From Chamaea fasciata (taxonomy: Eukaryota > Chordata > Aves > Passeriformes > Sylviidae), in NCBI GenBank assembly GCA_029207755.1, contig JARCOQ010000016.1, positions 14,653,307-14,717,306 of the forward strand: DNA of 64,000 nucleotides. Reading direction: 5' to 3'. The translations under genes and the position numbers were made by a program. Positions 32,143 through 42,078 of the stretch are shown piece after piece. Position 1 is the first letter of the stretch; the number at the start of each line of letters is the position of its first letter. The notes beneath the pieces were generated by a model. The model was not told where the DNA came from. It searched no databases and saw only the letters and a list, made by a program, of their open reading frames with translations.

Positions 32143-32148
32143 AATAAA
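32143..32148 (+). terminator. NME4: NME4 polyadenylation signal
   Basis: AATAAA only 35 bp after the stop codon, so the 3' UTR is very short (about 50-60 bp). Confidence 0.85.
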
Positions 32149-32203
32149 CCCCCGTGCCTCCAGCTCCGACTCCGGTCTCCTCCCTCGGATGTCACCAGCG
32201 ACT

Positions 32204-32780
32204 GCTGGGGGCTCTGGGAGGCACTGGCATGTCCCCAGAGGGCACTGGGGTGGCACTGGGAAGCTCTGGGAGGCACTGGGATGTCCCTAGAGGGCACTGG
32301 GGTGGCACTGGGAAGCTCTGGGAGGCACTGGGATGTCCCTAGAGGGCACTGGGGTGGCACTGGGAAGCTCTGGGAGGCACTGGGATGTCCTCAGAGGACC
32401 CTGGGGCGGTACTGGGAAGCTCTGGGAGGCACTGGGATGTCCCCAGAGGACCCTGGGGCGGTACTGGGAAGCTCTGGGAGGCACTGGGATGTCCTCAGAG
32501 GACCCTGGGGCGGTACTGGGAAGCTCTGGGAGGCACTGGGATGTCCCCAGAGGACCCTGGGGCGGTACTGGGAAGCTCTGGGAGGCACTGGGATGTCCTC
32601 AGAGGACCCTGGGGCGGTACTGGGAAGCTCTGGGAGGCACTGGGATGTCCCCAGAGGACCCTGGGGCTGTACTGGGAAGCTCTGGGATGTCCCTGCAGAG
32701 GCACTGAGGAGCTCTGGGAGCCACGGGGATGTCACGGGAGGCTGGGGTGATGCTGGGAGATCTGGGATGTATTGAAGTAA
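32204..32780 (+). repeat. 52-bp minisatellite with 104-bp higher-order period
   Basis: The core GGAAGCTCTGGGAGGCACTG is followed by GGATGTCC. The ATGTCC (GCATGTCC in the first) marks recur at 32229, 32281, 32333, 32385, 32437, 32489, 32541, 32593 and 32645, exactly 52 bp apart. The last six copies alternate TCCTCAG and TCCCCAG. The array decays after 32690. Open frames crossing it in all three phases give the same peptide cycle because 52 is not a multiple of three. Confidence 0.95.
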
Positions 32781-33300
32781 CACCAGAGGGCACCGGGAGT
32801 GTTACAGGAAGGCTCTGGGAGGCACTGGGTAATCCAGGGAGGGGGCTGGGATGTCCCCAGAGGACACTGCGGTGGTACTGGGAGACTCTGAGAAGCTCTG
32901 TTCCTGGGGGGGGGGAGGGGGGGGGGGGCACTGGATCGGTGCTGGGAAGCTCCGTGAGGAACTGGGATAGTGCTGGGAAGCTCTGGGACGAACTGGGGTG
33001 TTTCTAGGAGCACTGAGGCAGTACTGGGAAGCTCGGGAAGCCACTGGGATGCCCCTGGGAGCACTGGAACTGTCCTGGGAGGCCCTGTGAAGAACTGGGC
33101 CGTGCCTGGGGGGCGGCAGGGGCTCTGCAGGCAACTGGAAGAGACCAGGGTGGGGTCTGAACTGGAAAACTGGGGGCTCTGTGCGACACTGGGACACCGC
33201 TGGGTGGCACTGGGACACCACTGAGAGGTACTGGGATGCCACTGTGAAGCACTGAGACACCACTGGGTGGCGCTTGGGGGCCACTGGGACACCACGGAAA
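32781..33300 (+). repeat. Degenerate continuation of the 52-bp array
   Basis: ACTGGGAAGCTC and GGGAGGCACTGGG-like cores recur irregularly (for example near 32820, 32945, 32975, 33025). Interrupted G runs of 10 and 12 lie at 32906-32928. Confidence 0.65.
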
Positions 33301-33339
33301 ACACTGGGATAGCACTGTGAGGTGCTAGGACACCACTGG

Positions 33340-33590
33340 TATAGTGGCTATCACTGGGAGCACCGCGATAGCTCTGGGAGCACCGGGACAGCACTGGGAC
33401 AGCGCTGGGACAGCTCTGGGAGCACCGGGATAGCACTGGGACAGCACTGGGAGCACCGGGACAGCACTGGGACACCACTGGGAGCACTGGGACAGCACTG
33501 GGACAGCACTGGGAGCACTGGGAGGACTGGGACCACTGTGACGGCGCTGGGAGCACGAGGACAGCACTGGGAGCACTGGGAGCGCTCCAT
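33340..33590 (+). repeat. Short-period minisatellite (GGGAGCACCGGGACAGCACT type)
   Basis: Blocks of ~10-11 bp (CTGGGAGCAC, CGGGACAGCA, CTGGGACAGC) are shuffled in tandem up to the DECR2 promoter. They share the ACTGGGA core with the 52-bp array and probably derive from it. Confidence 0.8.
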
Positions 33591-33708
33591 CGCCCCGCGG
33601 TGCAGTTCCCGCCGTGGCCGCTCGGTGTCGCTGTGCCAGGAGCACCCCCGTTGCCCGGCGACGGCGGGGGCGCCCGCGCAGGCGCAGTGAGCAGCGCCCG
33701 CCCCCGCC

Positions 33709-33806
33709 ATGGCCGAAGCCGCCATGGCCGCGCAGGTGCCCCCGGACGAGGACGGGGATGAGTGTCTGCCCCAGTACCGGCACCTGCTCAGCCCCGACCT
33801 GCTCGC
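33709..33806 (+). CDS. DECR2: DECR2 exon 1
   Basis: Start to GTGAGT donor. Encodes [20 protein letters not shown] then [12 protein letters not shown]. Met at 33709 and Met at 33724 both have a purine at -3 and G at +4. Confidence 0.92.
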
Positions 33807-36800
33807 GTGAGTCCCGGCGCTCCGGGGGCCCGCCGGGGCTGCCTCCCCGGGGCCTGGCTCTAACCCTGTCTCTGTCCCACAGGGGCCAGGTGGCTTTCAT
33901 CACGGGCGGCGGCTCCGGCATCGGCTTTCGCATCGCCGAGATCTTCATGAGGTGCGAGCCCCTCCTTCCCTCCCTCCTTCCCTTCTTCTTTCCCCCGTTC
34001 CCTTCTTCTCTTTGCCCCTCTTCCCTTCTTTTCCCTCCCTTCTCTTCTTTTCCGCACTTTCTTCCTCTTCACTCCCCTTCTCTTTCCCACCGTCCCGTCC
34101 CTTTCCCCGCTGCGGTGCCAGGCCCTGGAAGAGCCGGGATGTGAAGCCGAGGGCGGCAGAGCCCTCAGGGAGGCTCCGGGGGCACGGCAGGACTTTGGCT
34201 CTCTCCGTCCACGTCCCACGGGCTTGGAGCAGCAGCAATTGCTGCAAGGAACAGCCGAACTCCTGGTGATCCCGCGGTGCTGGTGAGGAGTCCGACCCTT
34301 CTCACCTGTGCCTTCCCCGCAGACACGGCTGCCGGACCGTCATCGCCAGCAGGAACCTGCAGCGAGTGTCCGAGGTGAGTCTGGGCTTCAGCGGGAGAGC
34401 TGCGAGCCCCGGAAATCCTTCTGGATTCCCTGGGAATAGTGCAGTAGGAGGAACGGCTTCCCAGTGCCCCCCAGCCCTGGGCGCTCGGCGGTGCTGCAGG
34501 GTGGGGGCAGGTCTGGGGGGGCTGCACCCGCCGCACCCCCGGCACAGCTCAGTTAACCCGGAACCCGCCCGGGGGGGGCTGTTCCACGAGCGTGATGGCT
34601 TTTTTGGGAGACTGAAATGAGCTGTGGGGGAGGTTTGTCAGCAGGGCAGAGTCCAAGGTTGGACAGAAACTTGTCCAAACACGCTCCTACTCAGCGGGGA
34701 GTAGGACCAGACCCCAGGGGCTGTGTGGCTTGAGGTGGGTTGCACAAGTGTCCTGAGTTTTGGGGCAGAGGGGAGGGTGCAGCTGTGATTGACTGTCATT
34801 TCCCACTCCTTCATGTTCACATGCTCAAAGAAGCTGCAAAGCTCAGCAGGTTTTTAGTCCTCAGGGGCCAGAGTCTTCTGAGGCCACAAAATCTGCATTC
34901 CAAGACTCCAGCTGCCTGTGCACCCCTGTGTTGTTGGGGCTCAGAACCTCTCACAAAGCCCAAAACAGAAGGTGGAGCAGCTCTGAGTGTTGTGTGGAGT
35001 TGCTGCTGAGCTTGTGTGTCCCCCTGTGCTTAATTTGCTGGGTAAAATCTTACTCCTAATGAGCCATAGAGGTGGCTTGTGACAAACCCTGAGCTGCAAA
35101 GCTGCTCACAGCCTGACACCTGGCTGCTCTGTCTTTGCCCTTTTGCTCGCTGACTTCTTGGATCTAAAGGGCAACTATGCCTGGGCTCATGCCAAAAGTG
35201 CCTTGCTGAGGTCCAACTTTTGTACTTGCCCTGCAGAGGCGTTGCCTGGGATGTGCTGTGTCCATGGCAGCCCGTGCAGGTAACTGGGCTTAGCCAGCTG
35301 TGGCCAGCCCAGCATCCAGTGTGGCTGGGATACAACATGCAGGAGCTTTCCTTGGCTACCTACCCCAGGGCTAGCAGGCTGCAGCCAGGCTCTCTCAAGT
35401 CTCTTTTTGTTCTTTCAGGCTTCAAAAAAGCTGGTGGCAGCCACAGGGCAGCAGTGCCTGCCCCTGTCCATGGACGTTCGGCAGCCCCAGACCATTGTGG
35501 CAGCAGTGGACGAGGCGCTGAAGGAGTTCAAGAGGATTGACATCCTCATTAATGGTGAGGATGGACAGGGCAGGGGAGGGTTTGGGCTCACTGCTGGGCA
35601 GGGTGTTTTCCTGCACAGGCATCCCTGGGAGCACAGAGGAGGCAGAGATCTGTGTGTGGTACATGGCCATTGTTTGTCTAGGTGTGGATCATCCCTGCTC
35701 CCCTTGTGCTGGCCGTGCTGCTGGGCACCCAGAGCCACCAGTTTGTCCCTTACCAGGGCTGTCTCCACGTGCTCTCCAGCATGGAGACATTAGCCCTCAC
35801 CCTCCCGTCACAGAAGGGCCCTGACATCTCTCCCAGCTCTGTCCTGCCTGTCCCTGTGCTTCAGGTGCTGCGGGGAATTTCCTGTGCCCAGCCAGTACCC
35901 TGTCCTTCAACGCCTTCAAGACAGTGATAGACATCGACACCTTGGGCACCTTCAACACCTCCAAAGTCATCTTTGAGAAATATTTCCGGGTAAGTGGCAC
36001 GGAGCCAGGGGACTCTCAGGAGATGCTCTGGTAGGCAGGAGGTAGTGTCAAACCACAGTGTGCTCCTGGGGGAATCAGGGAAGTGCAGGGACCCAGAGCC
36101 TCCCTGCACAGATCCACTCTGTTCCCTTCCAGGGATCCCAGCCCTGCACTGGGGGTCCTCCTGTCCCTTGCCCTGGGGCTTTGCACTGTTGCAGCACCTT
36201 TCCATGTTTTGCCACCTGGAGAGGCTGTGATCTCCTGCTCCTTTTCCAGCTCTGCCACTTTCCCTTCTCACCTCTCCAGCAGGGTCCTGCTGGCTGCCCC
36301 TCCTCTGAGGTTCAGTGAGTAGAGCTGCCCCAGTGATGGCTTGGCAGTGCCCGTGGGTGACTGTCCCTCAGAGCTCTCTGTGACCTTGGTGCTGCTCCCT
36401 GCCTAACTCCACATCTCCTTTCCTTCCCCAGGACCACGGTGGGGTCATTGTTAACATCACGGCGACCCTGAGCTACCGAGGGCAGGCCCTGCAGGTGCAT
36501 GCTGGGGCTGCCAAGGCTGCCATAGGTACCTCAACACACCCTGCTGGGGCTCTGAGCCATGTGGGGCCAGGAGAGAAACCAGTTCTTCCTAAATACTGGG
36601 ATGGGAAGATGTGTTGGGGAGGGACAAGAGTGGATTGGTGTGATTACTGCATGCCTGGGTTTGGGATGAGGCTCTTCAACCCTGCAGGGGCCTTTGCTCT
36701 CAGCCAGACTCTTCTGTGGCTTTTTCTTCCCCTTGGAAAGAAGTTGCTGGAATAACTGTGCTCCCCGTTTCTCACTGCTGTTGCAATCCCTCCCCAGATG

Positions 36801-38067
36801 CCATGACCCGGCACCTCGCAGTGGAGTGGGGACCCAACAACATCCGTGTGAACAGCCTGGCCCCCGGCCCCATCTCAGGCACCGAGGGCTTCCGACGCCT
36901 GGGTGAGGCAGCCTGGGCTCCTGGCCCTGCCATGGCAGTGCCCTGCTGGAATTCTCTGGGAGGGGACCGGGAGGGGCCCCCAGTGCCGCGCAGCTCGTGG
37001 GGGCATGGCTGTGCTGTGGCTTGGCTGGCACAGCTCTGTGGGAACAGCCCTTCCCACATCCCTGGTACCTCCCAGGGCACTGGTTTGGCAGCAGTTTGGG
37101 CTCTCTGATGCCATGATGGAACATGCTCCCCCAAAACTCAGCCCTGCCTGAGGGGTTGGCTGTTGTAGTCCATCAGCAGAGTGCAGCCCCAGAGGATGGG
37201 AAAGACCTGGAGCTCTTGGAGTGGGTCCAGAGGCCATGGAGATGCTCCAAGGGCTGAAACCCCTCTGCTTTGGAGCCACAGATACCTCAGAGCCCCTTCC
37301 AGGCTCTAAAGGGGCTCCAGGAGAGCTGGAGAGGGACTTGGGACAAGGGATGGAGCGACAGGACACAGGGAATGACTTCCCACTGCCAGAGGGCAGGGAT
37401 AGATGGGATATTTGGAAGGAATTGTTCCTTGGGAGGCTTGTGAGGCCCTGGCACAGGGTGCCCAGAGAAGCTGTGGCTGCTCCTGGATCCCTGGAAGTGT
37501 CCAAGGCCAGGTTGGATGGGGCTTGGAGCAACCTGGGATAGTGAGAGGTGTCCCTGCCTATGGCAGGGGAGGAGAAGGAGAGATCCCTCCCAACCCCAAC
37601 CGTTCCATGGTTCTAAAACTCTCTGAGGTCCCGTCTTGAGCTCGCTGTGTCAGTATAAAATCCCTGCTGCGCTTGAGCTCCCCTCCTTTAAATCTTCCCA
37701 GTTTTTTTTTTCCCAGGGCTGTGCCAGGGTCTCATCCCAGTTCCCTGGAGCACTCAGCCAGCCCTGTGGGCTGTGCTGCAGTGCCTGACCGGCCATGGTG
37801 GTGGACAGTCGTCCCATGGTCCAAACTGACTCTCTCCTGCTCCTTGTAGGTGGGAAATTTGCTGAGAAATCCGACCAGTTCTCCATGATCCCACTGCAGC
37901 GTGCGGGGAACAAGACGGAGATCGCGCACAGCACGCTGTACCTGGCCAGCCCCCTCTCGTCCTACGTCACCGGCACCACCCTGGTCGTGGACGGGGGGAG
38001 CTGGCTCACCTCCCCCAACAGCTTCTCTGCCTTGATGGGTATTGCCTCCTCCTCTGCTAAACTCTAG
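33709..38067 (+). CDS. DECR2: DECR2, peroxisomal 2,4-dienoyl-CoA reductase
   Basis: An NADPH-dependent short-chain dehydrogenase that reduces 2,4-dienoyl-CoA during peroxisomal beta-oxidation of polyunsaturated fatty acids. Exons 33709-33806, 33883-33951, 34323-34374, 35419-35554, 35865-35989, 36432-36525, 36798-36902 and 37850-38067 join in frame to 298 residues (human 292). Visible: dinucleotide-binding [26 protein letters not shown] (Gly where the mammalian protein I recall has Cys), [52 protein letters not shown], and a C-terminal SAKL whose AKL is a type-1 peroxisomal signal. A second in-frame ATG at 33724 aligns better with the mammalian start. Confidence 0.97.
33883..33951 (+). CDS. 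DECR2: DECR2 exon 2
   Basis: Acceptor GTCCCACAG, donor GTGCGA. Encodes the cofactor loop [20 protein letters not shown]. Confidence 0.95.
33952..34322 (+). other. DECR2: DECR2 intron 2 with polypyrimidine block
   Basis: Roughly 33956-34110 is almost pure C/T on the plus strand (CCTTCCCTCCCTCCTTCCC and similar); the remainder is ordinary. Confidence 0.75.
34323..34374 (+). CDS. DECR2: DECR2 exon 3 (52 bp)
   Basis: Acceptor TCCCCGCAG, donor GTGAGT. Encodes [17 protein letters not shown]. Confidence 0.95.
34375..35418 (+). other. DECR2: DECR2 intron 3, 1.0 kb
   Basis: Nothing recognisable apart from a GC-rich beginning. Confidence 0.55.
35419..35554 (+). CDS. DECR2: DECR2 exon 4
   Basis: Acceptor GTTCTTTCAG, donor GTGAGG. 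Encodes [20 protein letters not shown] and [10 protein letters not shown]. Confidence 0.96.
35555..35864 (+). other. DECR2: DECR2 intron 4, 0.3 kb
   Basis: Nothing recognisable. Confidence 0.5.
35865..35989 (+). CDS. DECR2: DECR2 exon 5
   Basis: Acceptor GTGCTTCAG, donor GTAAGT. Encodes [20 protein letters not shown] then [20 protein letters not shown]. Confidence 0.96.
35990..36431 (+). other. DECR2: DECR2 intron 5, 0.44 kb
   Basis: Nothing recognisable. Confidence 0.5.
36432..36525 (+). CDS. DECR2: DECR2 exon 6
   Basis: Acceptor CTTCCCCAG, donor GTACCT. Encodes [20 protein letters not shown] and HAGAAKAAI. Confidence 0.96.
36798..36902 (+). CDS. DECR2: DECR2 exon 7
   Basis: Acceptor CCTCCCCAG, donor GTGAGG. 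Encodes [20 protein letters not shown] then [14 protein letters not shown]. Confidence 0.96.
36903..37849 (+). other. DECR2: DECR2 intron 7 with CR1
   Basis: A sense CR1 occupies 37212-37618; nothing else was recognised. Confidence 0.6.
37212..37618 (+). mobile_element. CR1 LINE, sense, ~400 bp
   Basis: It reads from GGGTCCAGAGGCCATGGAGA through AGGGGCTCCAGGAGAGCTGG and AGAAGCTGTGGCTGCTCC to CCAACCGTTCCATGG. Translation shows a decayed ORF2 C-terminus ([20 protein letters not shown]). Confidence 0.9.
37850..38067 (+). CDS. DECR2: DECR2 exon 8
   Basis: Acceptor CTCCTTGTAG. Encodes [34 protein letters not shown] and the C-terminal ASSSAKL then TAG. Confidence 0.96.
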
Positions 38068-38144
38068 GTGACTGCATTTCCCCCTCATGGGATTGGAGCA
38101 GGGCTCTTCAGGGAAACCCTGCTTTTCCCTGGGGCAGAGGGCGC

Positions 38145-38540
38145 AGATTCCGTGAGGAGAGGCTGAGGGAGCTGGGAAAGGGGCTCAGCCTGGAGAAAAG
38201 GAGGCTCAGGGGGGACCTTGTGGCTCTACACAACTCCCTGACAGGAGAGAACAGCCGGGGGGGTCGGGCTCTGCTCCCAGGGAACAGGGACAGGACAAGG
38301 GGAAAGGATCTCAAGCTGTACCAGGAGAGGTTTAGGTTGGGTATTAGAGAAGATTTTGTTGTGGAAGGGGTGGTCAGGCAGTGGCACAGCAGCCCAGGGC
38401 TGTGGTGGAGTCACCATCCCTGGGGGCATTTAAAAGCTGGGTGGATGTGGCACCTGGGGACATGTTTTAGTGGTGGCCTTGGCAGTGCAGGGGGAACAGT
38501 CGGGTTTGATGGTCTTAGAGGGCTTTTCCAACTGAAACGA
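38145..38540 (+). mobile_element. CR1 LINE, sense, in DECR2 3' UTR
   Basis: GAGGCTGAGGGAGCTGGGAA, GGAGGCTCAGGGGGGACCTT, GTCACCATCCCTGGGGGCAT and CTTAGAGGGCTTTTCCAACT are CR1 3'-region blocks in sense orientation. It is the subfamily seen reversed at 21374 and 49588. Confidence 0.9.
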
Positions 38541-39933
38541 AGATCTTAACCATAATTCTCCTGGGGCATGGCTGCTGTAGCAGTGGGTACAGTGTTCTCA
38601 TGGACAGTCCTTGGGATGACTCGGGACAAGCAGTACCTGCTGGATTTTCCCTTTGAGCATGGCTTGTGACATGGTGTCTTTTGGATGCTTGTCCAGACAC
38701 CTCTGAGATTCCCCCAAAGCAACATGATGCCCATTTTCTGTGCCCCAGCAGCAGGACTAAGCACAAAGAATCCCAAGAGCCTCTTCCTTTCATGAATTCC
38801 TGCAGCCTGGCAGGGGGAGGGGTCTTCCACCTTCCTCTCCTCCCTGCCTGTGTCCCACCTGGCAGCCTCCATGAGCTGGGCAGGCCCAGCAGGGCTCTGT
38901 CCCCACCTCCACCCTCTCTTGCAGGTGTGTGGGCTGCAGGAGCAAACCAACCCCACTGATGGACAGCCTGGGACTGACTGACGGACAGATGTGACCTGGG
39001 ACACTGCAGGGGGACATCTCCCAGAGCCAGTGCTGACAGCCAGAGCCTCTCCTCGGCCACTGGTGATAGTGGTGACACTGTCACTCCCGTGTCTGCCTGG
39101 GGGACACAGCTCTGGGGGTCCCTACCCCCACCCTGTGCCATTGCTGCCTTCTGAGCTGCTGTGCCTGTGGGTGCAGAGACAGCGTGGAGGGCTGAGATGG
39201 TCACTGTCCCTCTGTGCCTCTCTCCAAGCTGTTCTCTTGGCTTTTCCCAAGCCCCCAGCAGTGCCACCCATGGATACCCATCCTCTTACTCCCCTCTCCC
39301 CTATCTTAGCCTGAGAACTGCCCCAGACCCCCAGCAGCAGCTCCTTTTTGGGAGAGGGAGCAGCTCACTCTGCCTGTGGTTGAGGTCACCCAGCGTGGTG
39401 GGCCCAGTTCTGCCTTGGCAACTCCTGGAAGGCAAACCCTGGCAGGGAGAGGTGGCTGTGTCCCCTAAGGGGTCCTGGGAGGGACAGGGGTCCTGGGGGG
39501 CTGCCAGGGATGCAGCTGGCATGCCCCTCTCCCTGGAGCAGAGGTGGTGTGAGGGCCGATCGCTCAGGTCTGGCTCTGCACTGCAGCACTGCAGGTGTCC
39601 AGTGGTCTGTCCACACCCCTCTGTCTGTCACACCAGTGTCACGCTGTCTCCTCCCAGGCACTCAAGCTGAGAGTAAATGAAGGGCTAGGACTGGAATCCA
39701 GTCCTGTCCTCCTGCTGGGCTGCAGGAGCCACCGTGGGGCTGCATGGGTGGCACTGCTGGGGCCAGCCCTGTCCCTGGTGCTGGCGCCCTGGGGGACACA
39801 CACTGCTCGTGTGCACCCTCCTGCTGGTAGTTCTGAGGTTCACCCTGGGTTCCATGAAGCTTGCTCTCCCACTTAATTGTGTTTCCTACTTGATTGTAGA
39901 CTTGCCAGATTTTCCTCTGTCCTCCAAGCCACA

Positions 39934-39939
39934 AATAAA
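39934..39939 (+). terminator. DECR2: DECR2 candidate polyadenylation signal
   Basis: AATAAA in CACAAATAAAGAACC, the first canonical signal downstream of the DECR2 stop codon. Confidence 0.65.
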
Positions 39940-39955
39940 GAACCTGCCTCCTGAG

Positions 39956-41420
39956 CAGTGATGCCTCTCTCTGCTGCATGAGCACCAGTGCCCTGCCCAG
40001 CTGACTGGTCCTGGTGGTCCAAACTGGGCCCTGAGGGAGGGGGGAGAGCCACTGCTCCCACTGCCAGAGCCTTGTGTGGCTCCAGTCCTCAGCTCTGGTG
40101 TGCCCCAGTGCTTGTGGGGCCCGCGGGGCTTGTGGTCCTGCCAGCTCCTCAGCTCCAGTGACCTTGGGAAGGTGGGTCCAGCAGCAGAGGTGGTGGGGAG
40201 GTGCTGAGCGCTTTGGAGAGACACTCGGCCCTTGAGAAGGATGGGGATGCGGTGCTTGGGCTGGGATCTGGCTGTGTCCTTTGCCCCAGCTCCTGGGATT
40301 TGGCTCCAGCCACACTGTTCCTCTTCCTGGGTTCCAGGATGTGTTTTCTCCTGAAAAGGTACTTACGTGTGTTGACCCTTCTGCCCAGCTGCAGCCTTGT
40401 CTCTGACCTGTATCCCTGTTCTGGGAGGCTTCATGGATTTCACTGTTCAACCACGACCAGGTGCCCGGGGCACTGTCAGGGCTGTCCTGGCTCTGTGGCC
40501 ACCCCAGGAAGAGGAGCTTGGCCATGTGCCTCCAGCCCCAGGGGAAGGACAGAGCTCCGTGCCCAGCCTTGGCATGGCCTGGAGCTGCAGGAACCCATCC
40601 AGGGGTGCAGAGCTGCCAATCTCAGCATCAGGCTGTCACCTTCAGCCATGCAGGCACCTTGTTCCCCTGCCAGGCCCATCCATGCAGGGACCCAGGCTGC
40701 TTGAGCTGTCTGGAAACTGGGAATCATATTGCCCAGAGGATTTTGCGGGGAATGGTTTGGGCAGGTGTCACCGTGCAGCTGTGTTTCCCCCTGGGGGACT
40801 GACAAAGGAGCCCCCTCCTGCCCTGCTCACCTTTAGGAAGGGCTGTGACAAGGAAGAGGATTAGGAGTGGAGGTTTCCATCCTTCCCAGCGCTGGACTGA
40901 CTGGGCAGGGGTGGCATCCTCTCTGCTGAACTCGGGCTGTCAGGGCTGAGTGTGCTGGGGGACACACCGTGGTCCAACCAGGCCGATCCGGAGATGTCAC
41001 ACGCCTCCATGGCCTGGGCAGCGTCACTGGGGTCAGGGATGCTCTTATTCATCAAGTTTGCTGCTAATTATACCCAGGGGTTGTAATTCCACCCACTGGG
41101 CCAGCTCATGGGTGTGTTAGCACGGTCATGCTGATGCTCCAGCAGAAACTGCAGGTGCCATCGAGCCTGTAGGCTGTGAGCCCTAACCATGGGCATTAAT
41201 TAACTCATCGATGTGCTCCCGGGGGTGTCCCGGTGCTCAGTTCCCCCCTGGAGCAGCTCAGGGATCCTGGTTTACAATCCTGTCCCGCTGGGGTTGGGGG
41301 TCCCGGGGCACAGCTCATCTCCCCAGAGGGATTTGGGTGTCACGGTGCGCAGTTCGTACCCAAAGGGATTTGGGGTTCTGGTGCACAATTCACACCTGGA
41401 GCAGCTGGGCGGTCCTGGGG
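39956..41420. other. Intergenic, DECR2 to RAB11FIP3
   Basis: About 1.5 kb of unique, moderately GC-rich sequence. No gene or repeat was recognised before the G-rich array at 41429. Confidence 0.6.
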
Positions 41421-41424
41421 TTTG

Positions 41425-41540
41425 GGGTCCCGAAGTATGGTTTGGGTTTGAAGTCCCGGGGCGTGGTTTGGGTTTGGGGTCCCGGGGCGTGGTTTGGGGT
41501 CCCGGGGCGTGGTTTTGGTTTGGGGTCCCGGGGCGTGGTT
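41425..41540 (+). repeat. G-rich 20/26-bp minisatellite
   Basis: GTCCCGGGGCGTGGTTTGGG-type units have their CCCGGGGCGT core (CCCGAAGTAT in the first) at 41429, 41455, 41481, 41501 and 41527; spacings are 26, 26, 20 and 26 bp. It lies directly upstream of the RAB11FIP3 CpG island. Confidence 0.9.
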
Positions 41541-41720
41541 TCTCAGCAGTGGGATTCGGGGGTCTCCATTCACTGCGCCTCCCTGGTCCCACGTGCTCGC
41601 GCTCCGCCTGGCCCCGCCTCTCCCCACCGGCCCCGCCCCCGCAGCGCGCGAGCCGGGGGGCGTGGCCTCGGCTCGGGATCGCGCCGCGAAGGGGCGGGGC
41701 TAACCGGACCGGCAGGCGAG

Positions 41721-41728
41721 TGACGTCA
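41721..41728. promoter_or_regulatory. RAB11FIP3: CRE palindrome TGACGTCA
   Basis: A perfect full-site CREB/ATF element, 353 bp upstream of the RAB11FIP3 start codon and 20 bp after an Sp1-type box. Function is inferred from the motif and its position in the CpG island. Confidence 0.6.
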
Positions 41729-42008
41729 CCGCCCCGGCTACTGCGGCGGAGGCCGGGCTGGATCTGCCGGTTCTCCGCGGGCGGCCCCGCAGCGGCGGCG
41801 CGGGCGGGCGGAGTTGTTTCTCGGCGCCGCCGCCGCCTCCCCCAACCCTCGCTCCCGGGCAGGACCCGCGGCCCCGGCGCTCGGAGCCGCCGCTCCCCGG
41901 GCGGGGCGGGACCGGCGGGGCCGCCCCCGGTGTCGGCGGGCGGGGCCGGCGCTCCTCGCACAAAGCCGTGAGCGCCGCGGGGACCGCACCGGCACCGGCA
42001 CCGCCCCG

Positions 42009-42014
42009 ATGTGA
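42009..42014 (+). promoter_or_regulatory. RAB11FIP3: RAB11FIP3 start-stop uORF (ATGTGA)
   Basis: An ATG immediately followed by TGA, 72 bp before the main start. Context is weak (C at -3). It counts only if the transcript begins upstream. Confidence 0.45.
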
Positions 42015-42021
42015 GCGGGGC

Positions 42022-42078
42022 ATGGCCGCGGGGCATGGCCCGGGGCGGGCGGCGGCGGGCGCGCAGCCCCGGCGGTGA
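42022..42078 (+). CDS. RAB11FIP3 candidate 18-codon uORF
   Basis: The ATG has G at -3 and G at +4. It reads 18 codons (MAAGHGPGRAAAGAQPRR) and stops at TGA two bases before the main ATG at 42081. It would be a regulatory uORF rather than a functional peptide; transcription through it is assumed. Confidence 0.4.
   Translation: MAAGHGPGRAAAGAQPRR

Larger units (their letters stand above)
33590..33960 (+). promoter_or_regulatory. DECR2: DECR2 CpG-island promoter
   Basis: CpG-dense block around the first exon, no TATA box. CGCGCAGGCGCA at 33675-33686 resembles an NRF-1 site (consensus GCGCAYGCGC, one mismatch), which would suit a metabolic gene; binding is inference. Confidence 0.6.
38068..39955 (+). 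other. DECR2: DECR2 probable 3' UTR, ~1.9 kb, with CR1
   Basis: The first AATAAA after the stop is at 39934, so the 3' UTR would be about 1.9 kb and contain the CR1 at 38145-38540. A weaker AGTAAA lies at 39672. The extent is inferred from signals only. Confidence 0.5.

Noticed and set aside
31206..32147. 313-codon frame running through NME4
   Set aside because: It reads through introns and in the wrong frame for exons 3-5; the spliced model explains the sequence better.
32281..32775. 164-codon frame and similar ones across 32.2-32.8 kb
   Set aside because: They are translations of the 52-bp minisatellite; all three phases give the same cycle.
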